DNA of 64,000 nt from Verrucomicrobiia bacterium (GCA_035946615.1 DASYZB010000009.1:40423-104422), one strand, 5' to 3'. Counted from the stretch's first letter, positions 1 through 9,611 are shown. Notes: generated by a model not told the origin, from the sequence alone. A program made the numbers and translations.

Positions 1-131
1 TTGTAGGTGTTGCTGACGATGGCGGGGGTGACGGTGAAGGTGACCGCTGCGTGCAATGTTGGGCACAAGAGCAACCCGATTTGGCACATGGCCAGAGTCA
101 GGGCGTTTCGGAAGGATGATGTGTGTTTCAT
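1..131 (-). CDS. Secreted protein, N-terminal part only
   Basis: An open frame begins with ATG at 131 on the minus strand and runs off the left edge, so only 43 residues are visible. They start MKHTSSFRNALTLAMCQ, followed by a hydrophobic stretch (IGLLLCPTL) and a HAA-type cleavage site near residue 28, which is a good Sec signal peptide. The mature part (VTFTVTPAIVSNTY) looks like the first strand of a beta-sandwich, but no family can be named. Exported and function unknown. Confidence 0.6.
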   Translation of the reverse strand, partial: MKHTSSFRNALTLAMCQIGLLLCPTLHAAVTFTVTPAIVSNTY

Positions 132-565
132 AAAGGTGGTTAGGCTGTCGGATTCGGAATCTCGGCGGCGTGAGAGTGGGGTATAGCGACAATCCCACAC
201 AATAGCACGAAGCCGAGGCCAAAACCGCACCTCTGCTTCGAAACTGGCGCGCCTGTTCGCCCTTTTTTGGGCAGCAATTTCAACTCGCTGTCAATTGGAG
301 CGCAGAAAATGTCTTTAGTCGAGCATTTTTGAGTTATTTATTGCGTCTGGGCTCGAATAAAGAAGAGAGATAAACGGCGAAACATACGAAATTACGCGGA
401 AACCGCCTGATTCTTACGCGTATTTCGCGTACTTCGCGGTTTAAAAAAACCCTTTAAACAAGGTATTGAGACTAGATTAGAGGACTGGGGCAGTCCTAAC
501 CGCTCGGCGCGGACCTGAGTTGTCCGCGCTTGGCGATTAAGCCTGCTTGAGCCCGAGACAGCCGG
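132..565. other. Intergenic spacer with hairpins and a short tandem repeat
   Basis: No credible gene is visible. The spacer holds a short tandem repeat at 416-439 (TACGCG, TATTTCGCG, TACTTCGCG), an inverted repeat GTTTAAA/TTTAAAC at 440-460, and the two hairpins annotated separately behind pnp. Confidence 0.5.
482..529 (-). terminator. Tandem hairpins downstream of pnp
   Basis: Read on the minus strand after the pnp stop, an 8-bp perfect stem (GCGCGGAC/GTCCGCGC, loop of 7, 507-529) is followed by a second stem GGACTG-CCC-CAGTCC (482-496). A T-rich stretch follows some 25 bases further on. The position fits transcription termination or 3'-end protection. There is no immediate U-tract, so this is not a textbook intrinsic terminator. 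Confidence 0.45.
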
Positions 566-2917
566 TTAGTGAGGCCCCGGTTGACCTGAATGTGAGTGCT
601 CGCGGTTGCGATCCCCGCGATCCGGCGGGCGATCACCGCGGCCTCCGCGATCCCCCCCGCGGCCGCCGCGGTCCCCCCCACGGTCTCTGCGCTCGCCTCG
701 TTGCTCACTACGCTCCCCACGATGCTCCGGGCTCTGGCCGTGATCGCCTGACTCCGGGCGCTCTCCGGCGCCCTCCGGGGTTTGGCCGGCCTCGCCGCCC
801 ATTTGCTGATCGCGTTCGGCCATGGCTGCTTTGCGCGAGAGCCGCACCCGGCCCTTTTCATCCACGCCGAGGCATTTGACCCAAATCTCGTCGCCCATCT
901 TGACGATATCTTCGGTCTGTTTAACCCGGAAATTGGCCAATTCGCTGATGTGCACCAGCCCGTCTTTGCCCGGCAGGAATTCCACAAACGCGCCGAAATC
1001 CTTAATCGTGACGACCTTGCCCCGATAGATTTTCCCAATCTCGGCTTCAGCGGTCATCCCCGCAATGGCGTCGCGGGCAATCTTCATCCCTTCCTCGGAC
1101 ACGGAGTAAATATTGACTGTGCCGTCGTCTTCGATGTTGATTTCGCACCCGGATTCCTCGACCAGTTTTTTGATATTCTTGCCGCCAGGCCCGATCAGCA
1201 ATCCAATCTTCTCGGGGTTGATCTTGAGCGTTTCGATACGCGGGGCGTATTTGCTGATTTCCTTGCGCGGGGCGTCCAGGACCTTGGCCATCTCGGCCAG
1301 GATGTGCAGGCGGGCAACGCGCGCCTTCTCGACCGCTTCAGTCATCAAACTGTGCGGGATGCCGCGCAGTTTCAAATCAAGCTGAAAGCCGGTAATCCCT
1401 TTTTCCGTTCCGGCGATCTTGCAATCCATGTCGCAAAAGGCGTCTTCCCATCCGATGATATCGGTCAGCAATTTGTACTGGGAGATTTTGTCCTGCTCAT
1501 CGTGCTCGGTGCATAAGCCGATGCTGATGCCGCCCACGGGCCGGGTCATCGGCACGCCGGCGTCCATCAGCGCCAGGCAGCCGCCGCAAACCGATGCCAT
1601 CGAGGTGGACCCATTGGATTCCATGATCTCACTGGTGATGCGGATCGAATACGGGTAAGCCTCAATCGGCACCATCGGCTCCAATGAGCGCTCCGCAAGG
1701 GCCCCGTGCCCAATCTCACGCCGCCCCGGGCCGCTGATGCGCCCGGTCTCGCCGACGGAGAAATTGGGGAAATTATAATGCAGGATGAATTTCTTTTCGC
1801 TGGCCCCTCCCGTGTAGGAGTCAAATTCCTGCGCGTCTTCCCCGGTGCCCAGCGTGCAAAGCGCGACCGCTTGGGTCTCGCCGCGCTGGAACAAGGCCGA
1901 GCCGTGTGCCCGGGGCAGAACCCCCACTTCCCCTTGGATGGGGCGAACGGTATCGAAATCGCGGCCATCCAGCCGTTTATTGTGGTTCATGATCAAACCG
2001 CGCACGGCCTCTTTTTGGATGTAATAAAAGGCGTCCTTCAGCACGAATTCGGTCACCTTTTCTCCGCCGAATTTTTCAATCAGCTTCTTGCTGATTTCGT
2101 CAGTGATTTCGGAAACTGCCGCTTCGCGTTCGAGTTTTTTGGGCGTCAGCAAGGCCGTCACGATGCGGTCACCCGCAAGGGCTTTGGCTTCCTTAAGAAT
2201 TTCGTCCGGGACGATATTCAGGGTAATTTTGCGTTTGGCTTTGCCGGCGCGGGCGACGAGGTCCTTTTGCGCGGCGATAGTCGGCTGGATGGCCTCCTGA
2301 GCGAACTTGAGGGCGGCGTTAAAATCAGCCTCCGGCATTTCCTTGGCGGAGCCTTCGAACATGACAAGGTCGGTTTCGTTGCCGACGTAAACCAGGTCCA
2401 GGTCGCTCTCGAGCATCTCGGTATGCGTTGGGTTGGCAATAAGCCGGCCTTTGACACGCCCGACGCGGACCGCCCCGATGGGACCGGCCCAGGGGATGTC
2501 GCTGACCATGAGGGCCGCCGAGGCGCCTAACAGGGCCAGCATGTCCGGGTCATTCTCGCCATCGGCGCTCAACACAATGCTTTGGACCTGGACCTCATTG
2601 TACCAGCCGCGCGGGAAGAGCGGGCGAATAGGCCGGTCAATCAGGCGCGAGGTGAGAATCTCCTTTTCGGTGGGGCGCCCTTCGCGTTTGAAGTAGCCGC
2701 CGGGAAACTTGCCCGCTGCAGCGGCCTTTTCCCGGTAATCGACGGTGAGCGGGAAGAAATCCTGGCCTTCCTTGGCTTTGGCGGCGCCGACTGCGGCAAC
2801 GATGACAATCGTTTCGCCTAATTGAACTGTAACAGCGCCGTCGGCCTGTTTGGCGAGTTTTCCTGTTTCAATAATGATCTGCTTGTCCCCTATTGGGGCG
2901 GTGGCTTTCTCTGACAT
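566..2917 (-). CDS. pnp: Polyribonucleotide nucleotidyltransferase (PNPase)
   Basis: PNPase degrades RNA 3'-to-5' by phosphorolysis and is a core part of RNA decay. The 783-residue protein has the expected order: two RNase PH-like domains (about 10-220 and 320-540) joined by a helical domain, a KH domain with the GXXG loop in [10 protein letters not shown] (about 565-575), and an S1 domain ([20 protein letters not shown], about 625-695). The C-terminal 80 residues are unusual, a low-complexity tail rich in RG, RGG and GDRGG units. The ATG is preceded by GGAAAGAA at good spacing. rpsO lies directly upstream in the same direction, the classical rpsO-pnp arrangement, and a leader hairpin lies between them. 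Confidence 0.97.
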   Translation of the reverse strand: MSEKATAPIGDKQIIIETGKLAKQADGAVTVQLGETIVIVAAVGAAKAKEGQDFFPLTVDYREKAAAAGKFPGGYFKREGRPTEKEILTSRLIDRPIRPLFPRGWYNEVQVQSIVLSADGENDPDMLALLGASAALMVSDIPWAGPIGAVRVGRVKGRLIANPTHTEMLESDLDLVYVGNETDLVMFEGSAKEMPEADFNAALKFAQEAIQPTIAAQKDLVARAGKAKRKITLNIVPDEILKEAKALAGDRIVTALLTPKKLEREAAVSEITDEISKKLIEKFGGEKVTEFVLKDAFYYIQKEAVRGLIMNHNKRLDGRDFDTVRPIQGEVGVLPRAHGSALFQRGETQAVALCTLGTGEDAQEFDSYTGGASEKKFILHYNFPNFSVGETGRISGPGRREIGHGALAERSLEPMVPIEAYPYSIRITSEIMESNGSTSMASVCGGCLALMDAGVPMTRPVGGISIGLCTEHDEQDKISQYKLLTDIIGWEDAFCDMDCKIAGTEKGITGFQLDLKLRGIPHSLMTEAVEKARVARLHILAEMAKVLDAPRKEISKYAPRIETLKINPEKIGLLIGPGGKNIKKLVEESGCEINIEDDGTVNIYSVSEEGMKIARDAIAGMTAEAEIGKIYRGKVVTIKDFGAFVEFLPGKDGLVHISELANFRVKQTEDIVKMGDEIWVKCLGVDEKGRVRLSRKAAMAERDQQMGGEAGQTPEGAGERPESGDHGQSPEHRGERSEQRGERRDRGGDRGGRGGDRGGRGDRPPDRGDRNREHSHSGQPGPH

Positions 2918-2950
2918 GATGTTCTTTCCATCCCAGCGCCACCGAGAAAC

Positions 2951-2982
2951 TTCAGTGAACTCCGAATTCGTTCGGAGCTGAA
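2951..2982 (-). promoter_or_regulatory. Hairpin in the pnp leader
   Basis: A 7-bp perfect stem CTCCGAA/TTCGGAG closes a 4-base loop. It is extended by an outer TTCAG/CTGAA stem after a 4-base bulge. It lies 34 bases upstream of the pnp start. In enterobacteria the pnp leader carries a stem processed by RNase III that mediates PNPase autoregulation. Whether this smaller hairpin plays that role is inference, and it could instead be the end of the rpsO transcript. Confidence 0.45.
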
Positions 2983-3126
2983 TGAAATTACCCAGCGCAC
3001 TGGAACCTTTTTGTTCGCGAACTTTTTGATATGGTAAACCGAGCCGCTCGCGTTTTACGGGCTCAGTTCAATCGAAAATCGTTCCCAGCCCCTCCGTTTT
3101 GAGGAGTGAGCACCCTGGGGCAGGTC

Positions 3127-3384
3127 CTATTTCCGCAACTTCAACTTCTTGGTGACGGCCTGATAGCGGTTCACGTCGGTGGTTTGGAGATAATCCAACA
3201 ACCGGCGGCGTTGACCCACCATCATCAGCAAGCCGCGGCGAGAGCTGTGGTCTTTCTTGTTCTTTTGCAGGTGCTCAGTCAAGTGGTTGATGCGCTGCGT
3301 CAGGAGCGCAATCTGCACATCCGCCGAACCCGTATCCCGCTCGTGCAGCTTGAAATCACTTATCGTCTTGGCTTTGGCTTGCAT
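3127..3384 (-). CDS. rpsO: 30S ribosomal protein S15
   Basis: S15 is a primary 16S rRNA-binding protein of the small-subunit platform. The 85-residue length and sequence are typical: [19 protein letters not shown], then [20 protein letters not shown], and [15 protein letters not shown]. It is upstream of pnp in the same orientation, with a 209-bp spacer, and divergent from the SDR gene at 3500. An AT-rich stretch upstream (TATATTAATA, around 3411-3425) may hold its promoter. Confidence 0.97.
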   Translation of the reverse strand: MQAKAKTISDFKLHERDTGSADVQIALLTQRINHLTEHLQKNKKDHSSRRGLLMMVGQRRRLLDYLQTTDVNRYQAVTKKLKLRK

Positions 3385-3499
3385 GCTTTTGCTTAATCAA
3401 AACAATCTTCTATTAATATAATCTCTCCACCTTAGAATTCCCAGCAGCCCCTGTAAAGAACTTTCGGCAATCCGCCGGGTATCGGCTATGCTCCCTTTT

Positions 3500-4372
3500 A
3501 TGCGGATTCTGATCATCGGCTGCGGGTATGTGGGATTGCGGGTTGGGGCGGAGTTGGCCGGCCAGGGCCATGAGGTTACCGGGATGCGCCGGGGCGCAAC
3601 AAACAGGGCGGAAATCGAGGCGGCTGGGATTCGACACATCACGGCGGACATTACCAAGCCGGAGACCTTGCCCCCGCTGGAACGGTACGATTGGGTAGTT
3701 CATTGCGTTTCATCCTCACGCGGAGGAGCGGAGGATTACAACCGCGTTTATGTGGAAGGGACGCGGAATTTGATCAAATGGCTTGCAGAAACGGCGCCAC
3801 AAAAGCTGGTTTATACGAGCAGCACAGGGGTTTACGCGCAGAAGGATGCGGCTTGGGTCGATGAGACCAGTGTTACGGAACCGACCACCACGGGAAAGGT
3901 CCTTCTGGAAACGGAGAAACTGCTGCTCGAAGCGGCAGCGGGCAAAATCCCGGCTATCATCCTGCGAGTAGCAGGGATTTATGGCCCGGGCCGCACGTAC
4001 TGGCTTAACCAGCTCTTGAGCGGTGAAGCGCGCCTCAGTGTAGAGGGGCAGCGGATGATGAATATGATTCATCGCGATGATGTGGCTGGGGCCGTGATTG
4101 CCTGTTTGCGCAGAGGTGAACCGGGGCGCGCCTATAATGCGGTCGATGATGCGCCGGTAAGCCAATTGGAATTCTTTCAATGGTTATCCGCCAGACTAGG
4201 CCGCGCTTTGCCCCCAGTGACGGCTGAACCGGAAGAAGGAAAACGCGCCGTCACAAACAAGAGGGTTTCAAACCGGCGACTTAAACAAGATCTGAGGTAC
4301 GATTTCAAGTACCCCACCTTTCGCGAAGGGTATGAGGCGGAGATACAGCGGCTGGGACTAGCCCCAGGATAA
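3500..4372 (+). CDS. NAD(P)-dependent epimerase/dehydratase (extended SDR)
   Basis: The N-terminus MRILIIGCGYVGLRVGAELA contains the Rossmann glycine motif GxGxxG. The middle part (LVYTSSTGVYAQKDAAWVDE, then LRVAGIYGPG) has the Ser/Thr and Tyr region of extended short-chain dehydrogenases. About 290 residues is right for the YeeZ-like branch. An ATG exists four codons upstream at 3488, but the start at 3500 places the nucleotide-binding strand at the very N-terminus. Substrate unknown. It converges on dciA, with stops 11 bp apart. Confidence 0.8.
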   Translation: MRILIIGCGYVGLRVGAELAGQGHEVTGMRRGATNRAEIEAAGIRHITADITKPETLPPLERYDWVVHCVSSSRGGAEDYNRVYVEGTRNLIKWLAETAPQKLVYTSSTGVYAQKDAAWVDETSVTEPTTTGKVLLETEKLLLEAAAGKIPAIILRVAGIYGPGRTYWLNQLLSGEARLSVEGQRMMNMIHRDDVAGAVIACLRRGEPGRAYNAVDDAPVSQLEFFQWLSARLGRALPPVTAEPEEGKRAVTNKRVSNRRLKQDLRYDFKYPTFREGYEAEIQRLGLAPG

Positions 4373-4383
4373 TTGAGACGGAA

Positions 4384-4791
4384 TCATCCCACCCGGAAGG
4401 AAATCTTGGCGATTAGGTCGCGGCCAAACGCGTGCTGGAGGCGTTCGATAATTTCCTTCCGGCGGTACCGGACGATTTCGCCCAACCAGACGCTGCTGTC
4501 CACATTCACAAAGAGCGTGCCGCGGTTGATGCCGGTGGGCTGGGCATGGGCCACAATGTTGGGGTCCAGCAGGTTGTTCCAGGCGCGCAGGATTTCAGCC
4601 TCGCTGCGGCGCCGGTCCATGCGCAAGTCGGTGAGGACGTTTGGCAGCACGCTGGTCATCGGGCGGGCGCTCGAGGCCTGCGCCTTTTCGATGGGCGCCA
4701 GGTCAACCCCGCGCCATTGGGCCAGGACCTGCCGGCGCGCGCTGGATTTGCCCGGACCCCGCGGCGGGATGCTCTTGAACGGAAAAACCAT
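4384..4791 (-). CDS. dciA: DUF721 / DciA-like protein
   Basis: A 135-residue protein whose C-terminal half (GTLFVNVDSSVWLGEIV, then RRKEIIERLQHAFG and IAKISFRVG) matches the DUF721 fold. DciA loads the replicative helicase DnaB in bacteria lacking DnaC/DnaI. The N-terminal half is basic and poorly conserved, as is usual. The gene lies 8 bp behind the GH42 gene in the same direction, so it is probably cotranscribed, an unexpected partnership. No clear ribosome-binding site precedes the ATG, which suggests translational coupling. Confidence 0.72.
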   Translation of the reverse strand: MVFPFKSIPPRGPGKSSARRQVLAQWRGVDLAPIEKAQASSARPMTSVLPNVLTDLRMDRRRSEAEILRAWNNLLDPNIVAHAQPTGINRGTLFVNVDSSVWLGEIVRYRRKEIIERLQHAFGRDLIAKISFRVG

Positions 4792-4799
4792 TCGAGGAG

Positions 4800-6872
4800 T
4801 TAAGCGACTGCGACCGGCTTGGGCGTGGCGTGTTCGTCCAGAACGAGAACGCCGTGGGGTTGGAGGTCGTAATTACCTGAGAAGTTGTTGCCGGTGAGGA
4901 AATCGTGCATGGGTTTATAGAATTGGATGCGCAACGGCGAGGTGTGGTGGTTGAGCAGGAAATAAATCTTGGTCTCCTCTTTCTGGCGCATGCTCACCTC
5001 GATATTATCGGGGACCTTGAGCAGCGGATGGAGATTGCACATCTGGCGCAGCCAAATGATCAAATCGTTATAAAAATGCTGGTGGCTCATGGTGCCGATA
5101 TAAACGGCCTTGCCTAACCCATACGTGTGCAGCGTCATGGCGGGGCGGCCAGAATAGAAATCTTTCGAATACGTGGCCAGAATTTGGCAGTCCTTCGGCT
5201 CGATAATGTCGCACCAGAGCCTGGCGGGATGCAGATGGCTGGTCGGGAAAGTGCCTTTAAAGGTGAGGTGATTCTCTTCGCCCGGGGGCAACTGATCGAA
5301 TTCAACGACTTCGAGCCCGAACAGGTCGGTCAAGTCGTGGGGATAGCCGGTATCGGGCGCCATGTTGTGTTCATCGACCAGACCCGTATTGAAGGTGGCC
5401 ACCAGCGTCCCGCCGTTTTGAACATAAAGCTTGAGCCGGTCGGCTTCGCCGCCTGAGAGCAGGTGCAGCGAGGGAGCCAGGACGAGCTTGTATTGGGAAA
5501 GGTCGTCGGCCGGGCGCGCGAAATCGACAGCGATATTGCGGTCGTGCAGCGCGGAGTAGAAAAGTTGGATGTGTTCGCGGAGGTTGAAGAATTTATTGGG
5601 CTGGTTGGGTTGCTGGAGCGCCCATTCGTTGTCATGGCTGTAGAGAATGCATACCTCGGCTCGCACGGCAGTGCCCTTCAATGAAGGCGCCAGCAGTTTC
5701 ATCTCATCGCCCAACTGCGCTATCTCTTTAAAAACCCGCCCATCCGCCCGCGCGCTGTGGCCCAGGACCGCGCCGTGGAATTTTTCGGTGCCGAATCGGG
5801 GCTGGCGCCACCTGAAAAAGACGATGGCCGTTGCGCCCCTTGAAATCAATTGGTAGGTGAACATCCGCAACACGCCGGGCCGGACCAAAGAATTGACCTC
5901 CTGCCAGGTGACGTTTCCGGCCTTTTGCTCCATCACCCAGAACCCGTTGTCACCGTCCGGGGTGCGAACGCCGGTTTTCTTAAGCGAGCGGAGCATGTCG
6001 ATTTCGCACGCCAATTCGGCGGATTTGGCCTTGATAGCGGCGGTGCTCTCGATGGAGACAAAGTCAATGGCCTCAGCTAAATCGAAGTGATCGAATCGAT
6101 GCAGGAGAGGGCGCAGGTTGGTGGTGACGGGGCACTTGGGGGTTAATTCGCGCAGGATGTCCGCCTGCATTCGGGCGAATTGCACGATGGTATCGCTGCA
6201 AAAGCGGCACCAATCCAGCACCAGGGCAGGGTTATGGAAGGTCGGGGCGGCCATGGGCATGGGGACGTGGTCGAAGCTCGAGACGACCTGGCCCCAGTGG
6301 CGCAGGCCCATCAACTCGTTCAGCCGCTCGACCGTCTGGTATTTGGCCTCGAGCCAGCCGTGCCAGTCACGCCGCGTGTCCTCATTGAAAGATGCCTCGG
6401 TGAAATTGCCGCCCAGGCCATTGTCGATCTGCCAGGCGATGAGCTGTGGATGTTGTCCCAATGCTGCAGCCATTTGCTGCACAATGCGCTTCGAACAATT
6501 CCAAAAATTATCGCTGTTAAGACAAACCGCCCGGCGTGTGCCTTCGTGTTTCCTGAGCCCCTGTTCGTCAATTGGCAGGATTTCAGGGTACTTCCGCGCC
6601 ATCCAGAGGGGAGGGGCCGCAGTGGGCGTGGCCAGGACGACTTTGATGTCCGCTTTGGCCAGGATATCCATCACGCGTTTGAGCCATGCGAAATCATACT
6701 TGCCCTCCTGCGGCTCGCACAGACCCCACGTGAATTCCCCGATGCGCACGACGTTTATCCCGGCGCTTTGCATAAGGGCCACATCACGCTGCCACGTCAG
6801 CTCAGGATTGTCTGCGGTGCCTCCGTAGGGGTAAACCCATTGTTCGGGATGATAATCGACGCCGAAATACAT
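4800..6872 (-). CDS. GH42-type beta-galactosidase homologue lacking the acid/base Glu
   Basis: The start MYFGVDYHPEQW at 6872 is the canonical GH42 N-terminus; an upstream in-frame start at 6932 adds 20 unrelated residues. Family features are present in order: VVRIGEFTWGLCEP, PTAAPPLWM, the WQIDN motif (about 147-151), a nucleophile Glu in FWVMEQKAGN (E315), then a trimerisation-like domain. In GH42 the WQIDN motif is followed by the catalytic acid/base Glu (WQIDNE), but here the residue is Gly152 (WQIDNGLGG). The 690-residue length is normal and no frameshift is seen. No signal peptide is visible. It may be a non-hydrolytic or retuned enzyme. dciA follows 8 bp downstream. Confidence 0.85.
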   Translation of the reverse strand: MYFGVDYHPEQWVYPYGGTADNPELTWQRDVALMQSAGINVVRIGEFTWGLCEPQEGKYDFAWLKRVMDILAKADIKVVLATPTAAPPLWMARKYPEILPIDEQGLRKHEGTRRAVCLNSDNFWNCSKRIVQQMAAALGQHPQLIAWQIDNGLGGNFTEASFNEDTRRDWHGWLEAKYQTVERLNELMGLRHWGQVVSSFDHVPMPMAAPTFHNPALVLDWCRFCSDTIVQFARMQADILRELTPKCPVTTNLRPLLHRFDHFDLAEAIDFVSIESTAAIKAKSAELACEIDMLRSLKKTGVRTPDGDNGFWVMEQKAGNVTWQEVNSLVRPGVLRMFTYQLISRGATAIVFFRWRQPRFGTEKFHGAVLGHSARADGRVFKEIAQLGDEMKLLAPSLKGTAVRAEVCILYSHDNEWALQQPNQPNKFFNLREHIQLFYSALHDRNIAVDFARPADDLSQYKLVLAPSLHLLSGGEADRLKLYVQNGGTLVATFNTGLVDEHNMAPDTGYPHDLTDLFGLEVVEFDQLPPGEENHLTFKGTFPTSHLHPARLWCDIIEPKDCQILATYSKDFYSGRPAMTLHTYGLGKAVYIGTMSHQHFYNDLIIWLRQMCNLHPLLKVPDNIEVSMRQKEETKIYFLLNHHTSPLRIQFYKPMHDFLTGNNFSGNYDLQPHGVLVLDEHATPKPVAVA

Positions 6873-6983
6873 AGCTCTGTTCTTTCGCGTGCGGCCTTGT
6901 TCTAATGTAAATTGAATTCCGCTCTCCTGCAATGCAAAACTTGCGCGCTTGAAAAAAGATTGGGAATCGGGTCTTTTGCAGGG

Positions 6984-8156
6984 GTGAACACTTCGCGAGC
7001 ACTTTGCCGGCTTTGCCTTGTGGCGGCCGCCCTCTTAATCCACTGTGAGATCGTGGAAGCACAATCCGGCGGTTCTGAGTTGGTTTTTATCGGCACCTAC
7101 ACCGGCGCCAAAAGTCAGGGCATTTATTTAACTCACCTCGACCCGGCCTCCGGCAGGTTGGGCCCCCTGGAATTGGCCGCAAAAACCGAGAATCCCACTT
7201 TCCTGGCGCTGCATCCCAACCGGCGATTTCTTTACGCTGCAAATGAAATTGATAATTTTGGCGGCCAACGCTCCGGTGCGGTCAGCGGATTCCGCATCGA
7301 CCCGCAGAGTGGGAAGCTGACACTGCTGGGCCAGCAACCTTCGGGTGGGGGCGGGCCTTGTCATTTGGCGGTCGATGGTGCAGGCCGCTGCGTGCTGGTG
7401 GCCAATTATGGCAGCGGGAGCCTGGCCGTTCTTGGATTGGGTGATGATGGCAGCCTGGACCCGCCCAGCAGCGTCCTCCAACACCACGGTTCGAGCGTCA
7501 ACCCCCAACGCCAGGCCGGGCCGCATGCCCATTTCATCACCACCGACCCTGCCAACCGCTTTGCGCTCGCTTGCGACCTGGGGTTGGATAAGGTCTTTAT
7601 TTATCGGCTTAACATTCCTGCGGCTGATGGCACTCCTGGACTGACTACGAATGATCCCCCTTGGCTGCAGGTTAAACCCGGGTCTGGTCCACGGCATTTG
7701 GCTTTTCACCCGAACGGAAGGTTTGTGTATCTCATCAGCGAGCTGGGCTGCACGCTGACGGCGTGTTCTTACGATGCAAAGCGAGGGGCGCTCGATAAGG
7801 TGCAGGTCGTCTCGACCCTTCCGGAGGGATTCAAAGGAGACAACATCTCCGCAGAAGTGCAGGTCCATCCTTCCGGTCGATTCGTCTATGGGTCGAACCG
7901 AGGCGATGACAGCATCGTGGTATTTGCCATCGACCCAAACAGCGGCAAGTTGAGCTTCATTCAGCGAGTATCGACCCAGGGCAAGACACCACGCCATTTT
8001 GCCTTCGACACCACCGGCCAATGGTTGCTGTGCGAAGACCAGGATTCGGACCGGGTGGTTGAATTCGCGGTCGATGCCGCAACGGGGCGCCTGACGCCCA
8101 CCGGCCAAACCCTGCAGGTGGGTGCGCCGGTTTGCGCGGTATTCCTTTCAGAGTAG
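6984..8156 (+). CDS. Secreted lactonase-family seven-bladed beta-propeller
   Basis: The protein has a signal peptide (LCLVAAALLIH, cleavage near VEA-QSG), then repeated propeller blades with the YbhE/6-phosphogluconolactonase signatures: FIGTYTG, NPTFLALHPNRRFLYAANE, GGPCHLAVDG, GPHAHFI, GPRHLAFHPNGRFVYLISE and TPRHFAFDTTGQWLL. Cytosolic Pgl hydrolyses 6-phosphogluconolactone, but an exported member more likely acts on another lactone or sugar. The GTG at 6984 was chosen because it gives a clean signal peptide; TTG codons at 6912 and 6963 are alternatives. Divergent from the GH42 gene. Confidence 0.8.
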   Translation: MNTSRALCRLCLVAAALLIHCEIVEAQSGGSELVFIGTYTGAKSQGIYLTHLDPASGRLGPLELAAKTENPTFLALHPNRRFLYAANEIDNFGGQRSGAVSGFRIDPQSGKLTLLGQQPSGGGGPCHLAVDGAGRCVLVANYGSGSLAVLGLGDDGSLDPPSSVLQHHGSSVNPQRQAGPHAHFITTDPANRFALACDLGLDKVFIYRLNIPAADGTPGLTTNDPPWLQVKPGSGPRHLAFHPNGRFVYLISELGCTLTACSYDAKRGALDKVQVVSTLPEGFKGDNISAEVQVHPSGRFVYGSNRGDDSIVVFAIDPNSGKLSFIQRVSTQGKTPRHFAFDTTGQWLLCEDQDSDRVVEFAVDAATGRLTPTGQTLQVGAPVCAVFLSE

Positions 8157-8226
8157 GCTATGCGAGCCTCTTTTTTTTCGTCCGTTGCTCAATATTGAGT
8201 TGGAGCGCGAAACGCGAGCATTCCTC

Positions 8227-9603
8227 ATGCGAATAACCAACCTCAATCCAGCCAGCGACATCGGCGCTTCGGGGTGGTTAGTCGAGTTCGAGGGCCACCG
8301 CTTGCTGATGGATGCCGGGGTGCATCCAAAACGCGAGGGCCGAGCCAGCCTCCCCTTGTATGACCTGGCCAAAAACCAGGAACTGGACGCCATCGCTATC
8401 TCCCATTGCCACCACGATCACGTCGGCTCACTGCCAGTTGCTCTGCGTTACTTTCCCCATGCCCATGTGATGATGAGCGAGCTGAGCTATTTCCTCGCCG
8501 ACCGCGTTTTACACAACTCGGTCAATGTCATGACCCGCCAGCGCGATGAGCTTGGGATAAAGGAATACCCGCTCTTCAGCCACGACGAGGTGGACGACAT
8601 TGAGCCGCTATTCCAAGGGTTCAAATACAATCGGGAAATCGATTGGGCCGCCTTTCACAAATTCCGCGCCGGATTCCTCTCGCCCACAGTTGAATTCTTC
8701 GATGCAGGCCACGCCCTCGGTTCGGCCGGTCTGATGGTCCGCGGCCAAAAAGAATCTCTCTTTTACACTGGAGATGTCTGTTTTCATGACCAGACGATCT
8801 TAAAGGCGGCGCGGTTTGAGGATGTAAAGGCCGGCGTGCTGTTAATGGAAACGACGCGTGGGAGCCGTTCCGTGCCTCCGGGCTTCACACGCGCGGGCGA
8901 GGTCGAGCGGCTCACTCGGTCCATCCAGAGGGTCTTGGCCAGAAGGGGGTCGGTCCTCATGCCGACCTTTGCCCTGGGGCGCACCCAGGAAATTCTGGCG
9001 CTGTTGGCGCTGTTGATGGGCGAAGGCAAACTCAAGCCCCAACCGATTTATATTGGCGGGTTGGGCCGGGTCTTCACCGAGATTTACGATTTGGAATCGC
9101 ACCGCACACACCGGCAGTACCCCAACCTGCAATTGCGCGAGGCGCTTAACCTCGTCGTGCTCGAACAAGGCCAAGCCCAGAAAATGCGCTTGGGCGGCGG
9201 CAGGATTTTCGTCATCACTGCCGGGATGATGAGCGAAAACACGGCTGCCCACGATCTAGCCTTGCGCATGATTGGCGATGAGCAACAGGCGATTCTCTTC
9301 GTCGGCTACGCGGACCCGGACACACCTGCTGGCCGGCTGCGCGCAGCCAAACAGGGCGAGACTTTCCTGTTCAGTCCAAGTGGCGGCGAGGTCACCAGGC
9401 GCTGCGAGGTCGAGGACTTTGACCTGACCGCCCACGCTAATCGCGAGGAATTGCTCGATTTTGTCGGCCAAGTCGAGCCCCATGCGGTGCTTTTGTGCCA
9501 TGGCGAAGATGATTCGCGCGCCTGGTTCGAGGAACAAATCCGGCAGCGTTCCCCAAAAATCCAAGTGTTCCAACCGAAACCCGGCGAAACAATCGAGGTT
9601 TGA
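8227..9603 (+). CDS. Beta-CASP metallo-beta-lactamase-fold RNase (CPSF-like)
   Basis: About 458 residues with the metal-binding motif HCHHDHVG (about 57-64), the conserved DAGHALGSAG and YTGDVCFHD segments, and a beta-CASP domain recognisable from MPTFALGRTQEIL and FVITAGMMSENTAA. A HANREELLDFV segment and a final LCHGE motif supply the last metal ligands. This is the Ysh1/CPSF-73-like RNase group, probably a single-strand RNA endo- or exonuclease. ATG 8227 starts the fold (MRITNLNPASDIGASGWLVE); an upstream in-frame ATG at 8122 would overlap the lactonase gene. Confidence 0.87.
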   Translation: MRITNLNPASDIGASGWLVEFEGHRLLMDAGVHPKREGRASLPLYDLAKNQELDAIAISHCHHDHVGSLPVALRYFPHAHVMMSELSYFLADRVLHNSVNVMTRQRDELGIKEYPLFSHDEVDDIEPLFQGFKYNREIDWAAFHKFRAGFLSPTVEFFDAGHALGSAGLMVRGQKESLFYTGDVCFHDQTILKAARFEDVKAGVLLMETTRGSRSVPPGFTRAGEVERLTRSIQRVLARRGSVLMPTFALGRTQEILALLALLMGEGKLKPQPIYIGGLGRVFTEIYDLESHRTHRQYPNLQLREALNLVVLEQGQAQKMRLGGGRIFVITAGMMSENTAAHDLALRMIGDEQQAILFVGYADPDTPAGRLRAAKQGETFLFSPSGGEVTRRCEVEDFDLTAHANREELLDFVGQVEPHAVLLCHGEDDSRAWFEEQIRQRSPKIQVFQPKPGETIEV

Positions 9604-9611
9604 ATCCCGCG

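Noticed and set aside
1706..2530. Long plus-strand open frame opposite pnp
   Set aside because: Antisense shadow of a conserved gene in GC-rich DNA; no family resemblance and no ribosome site.
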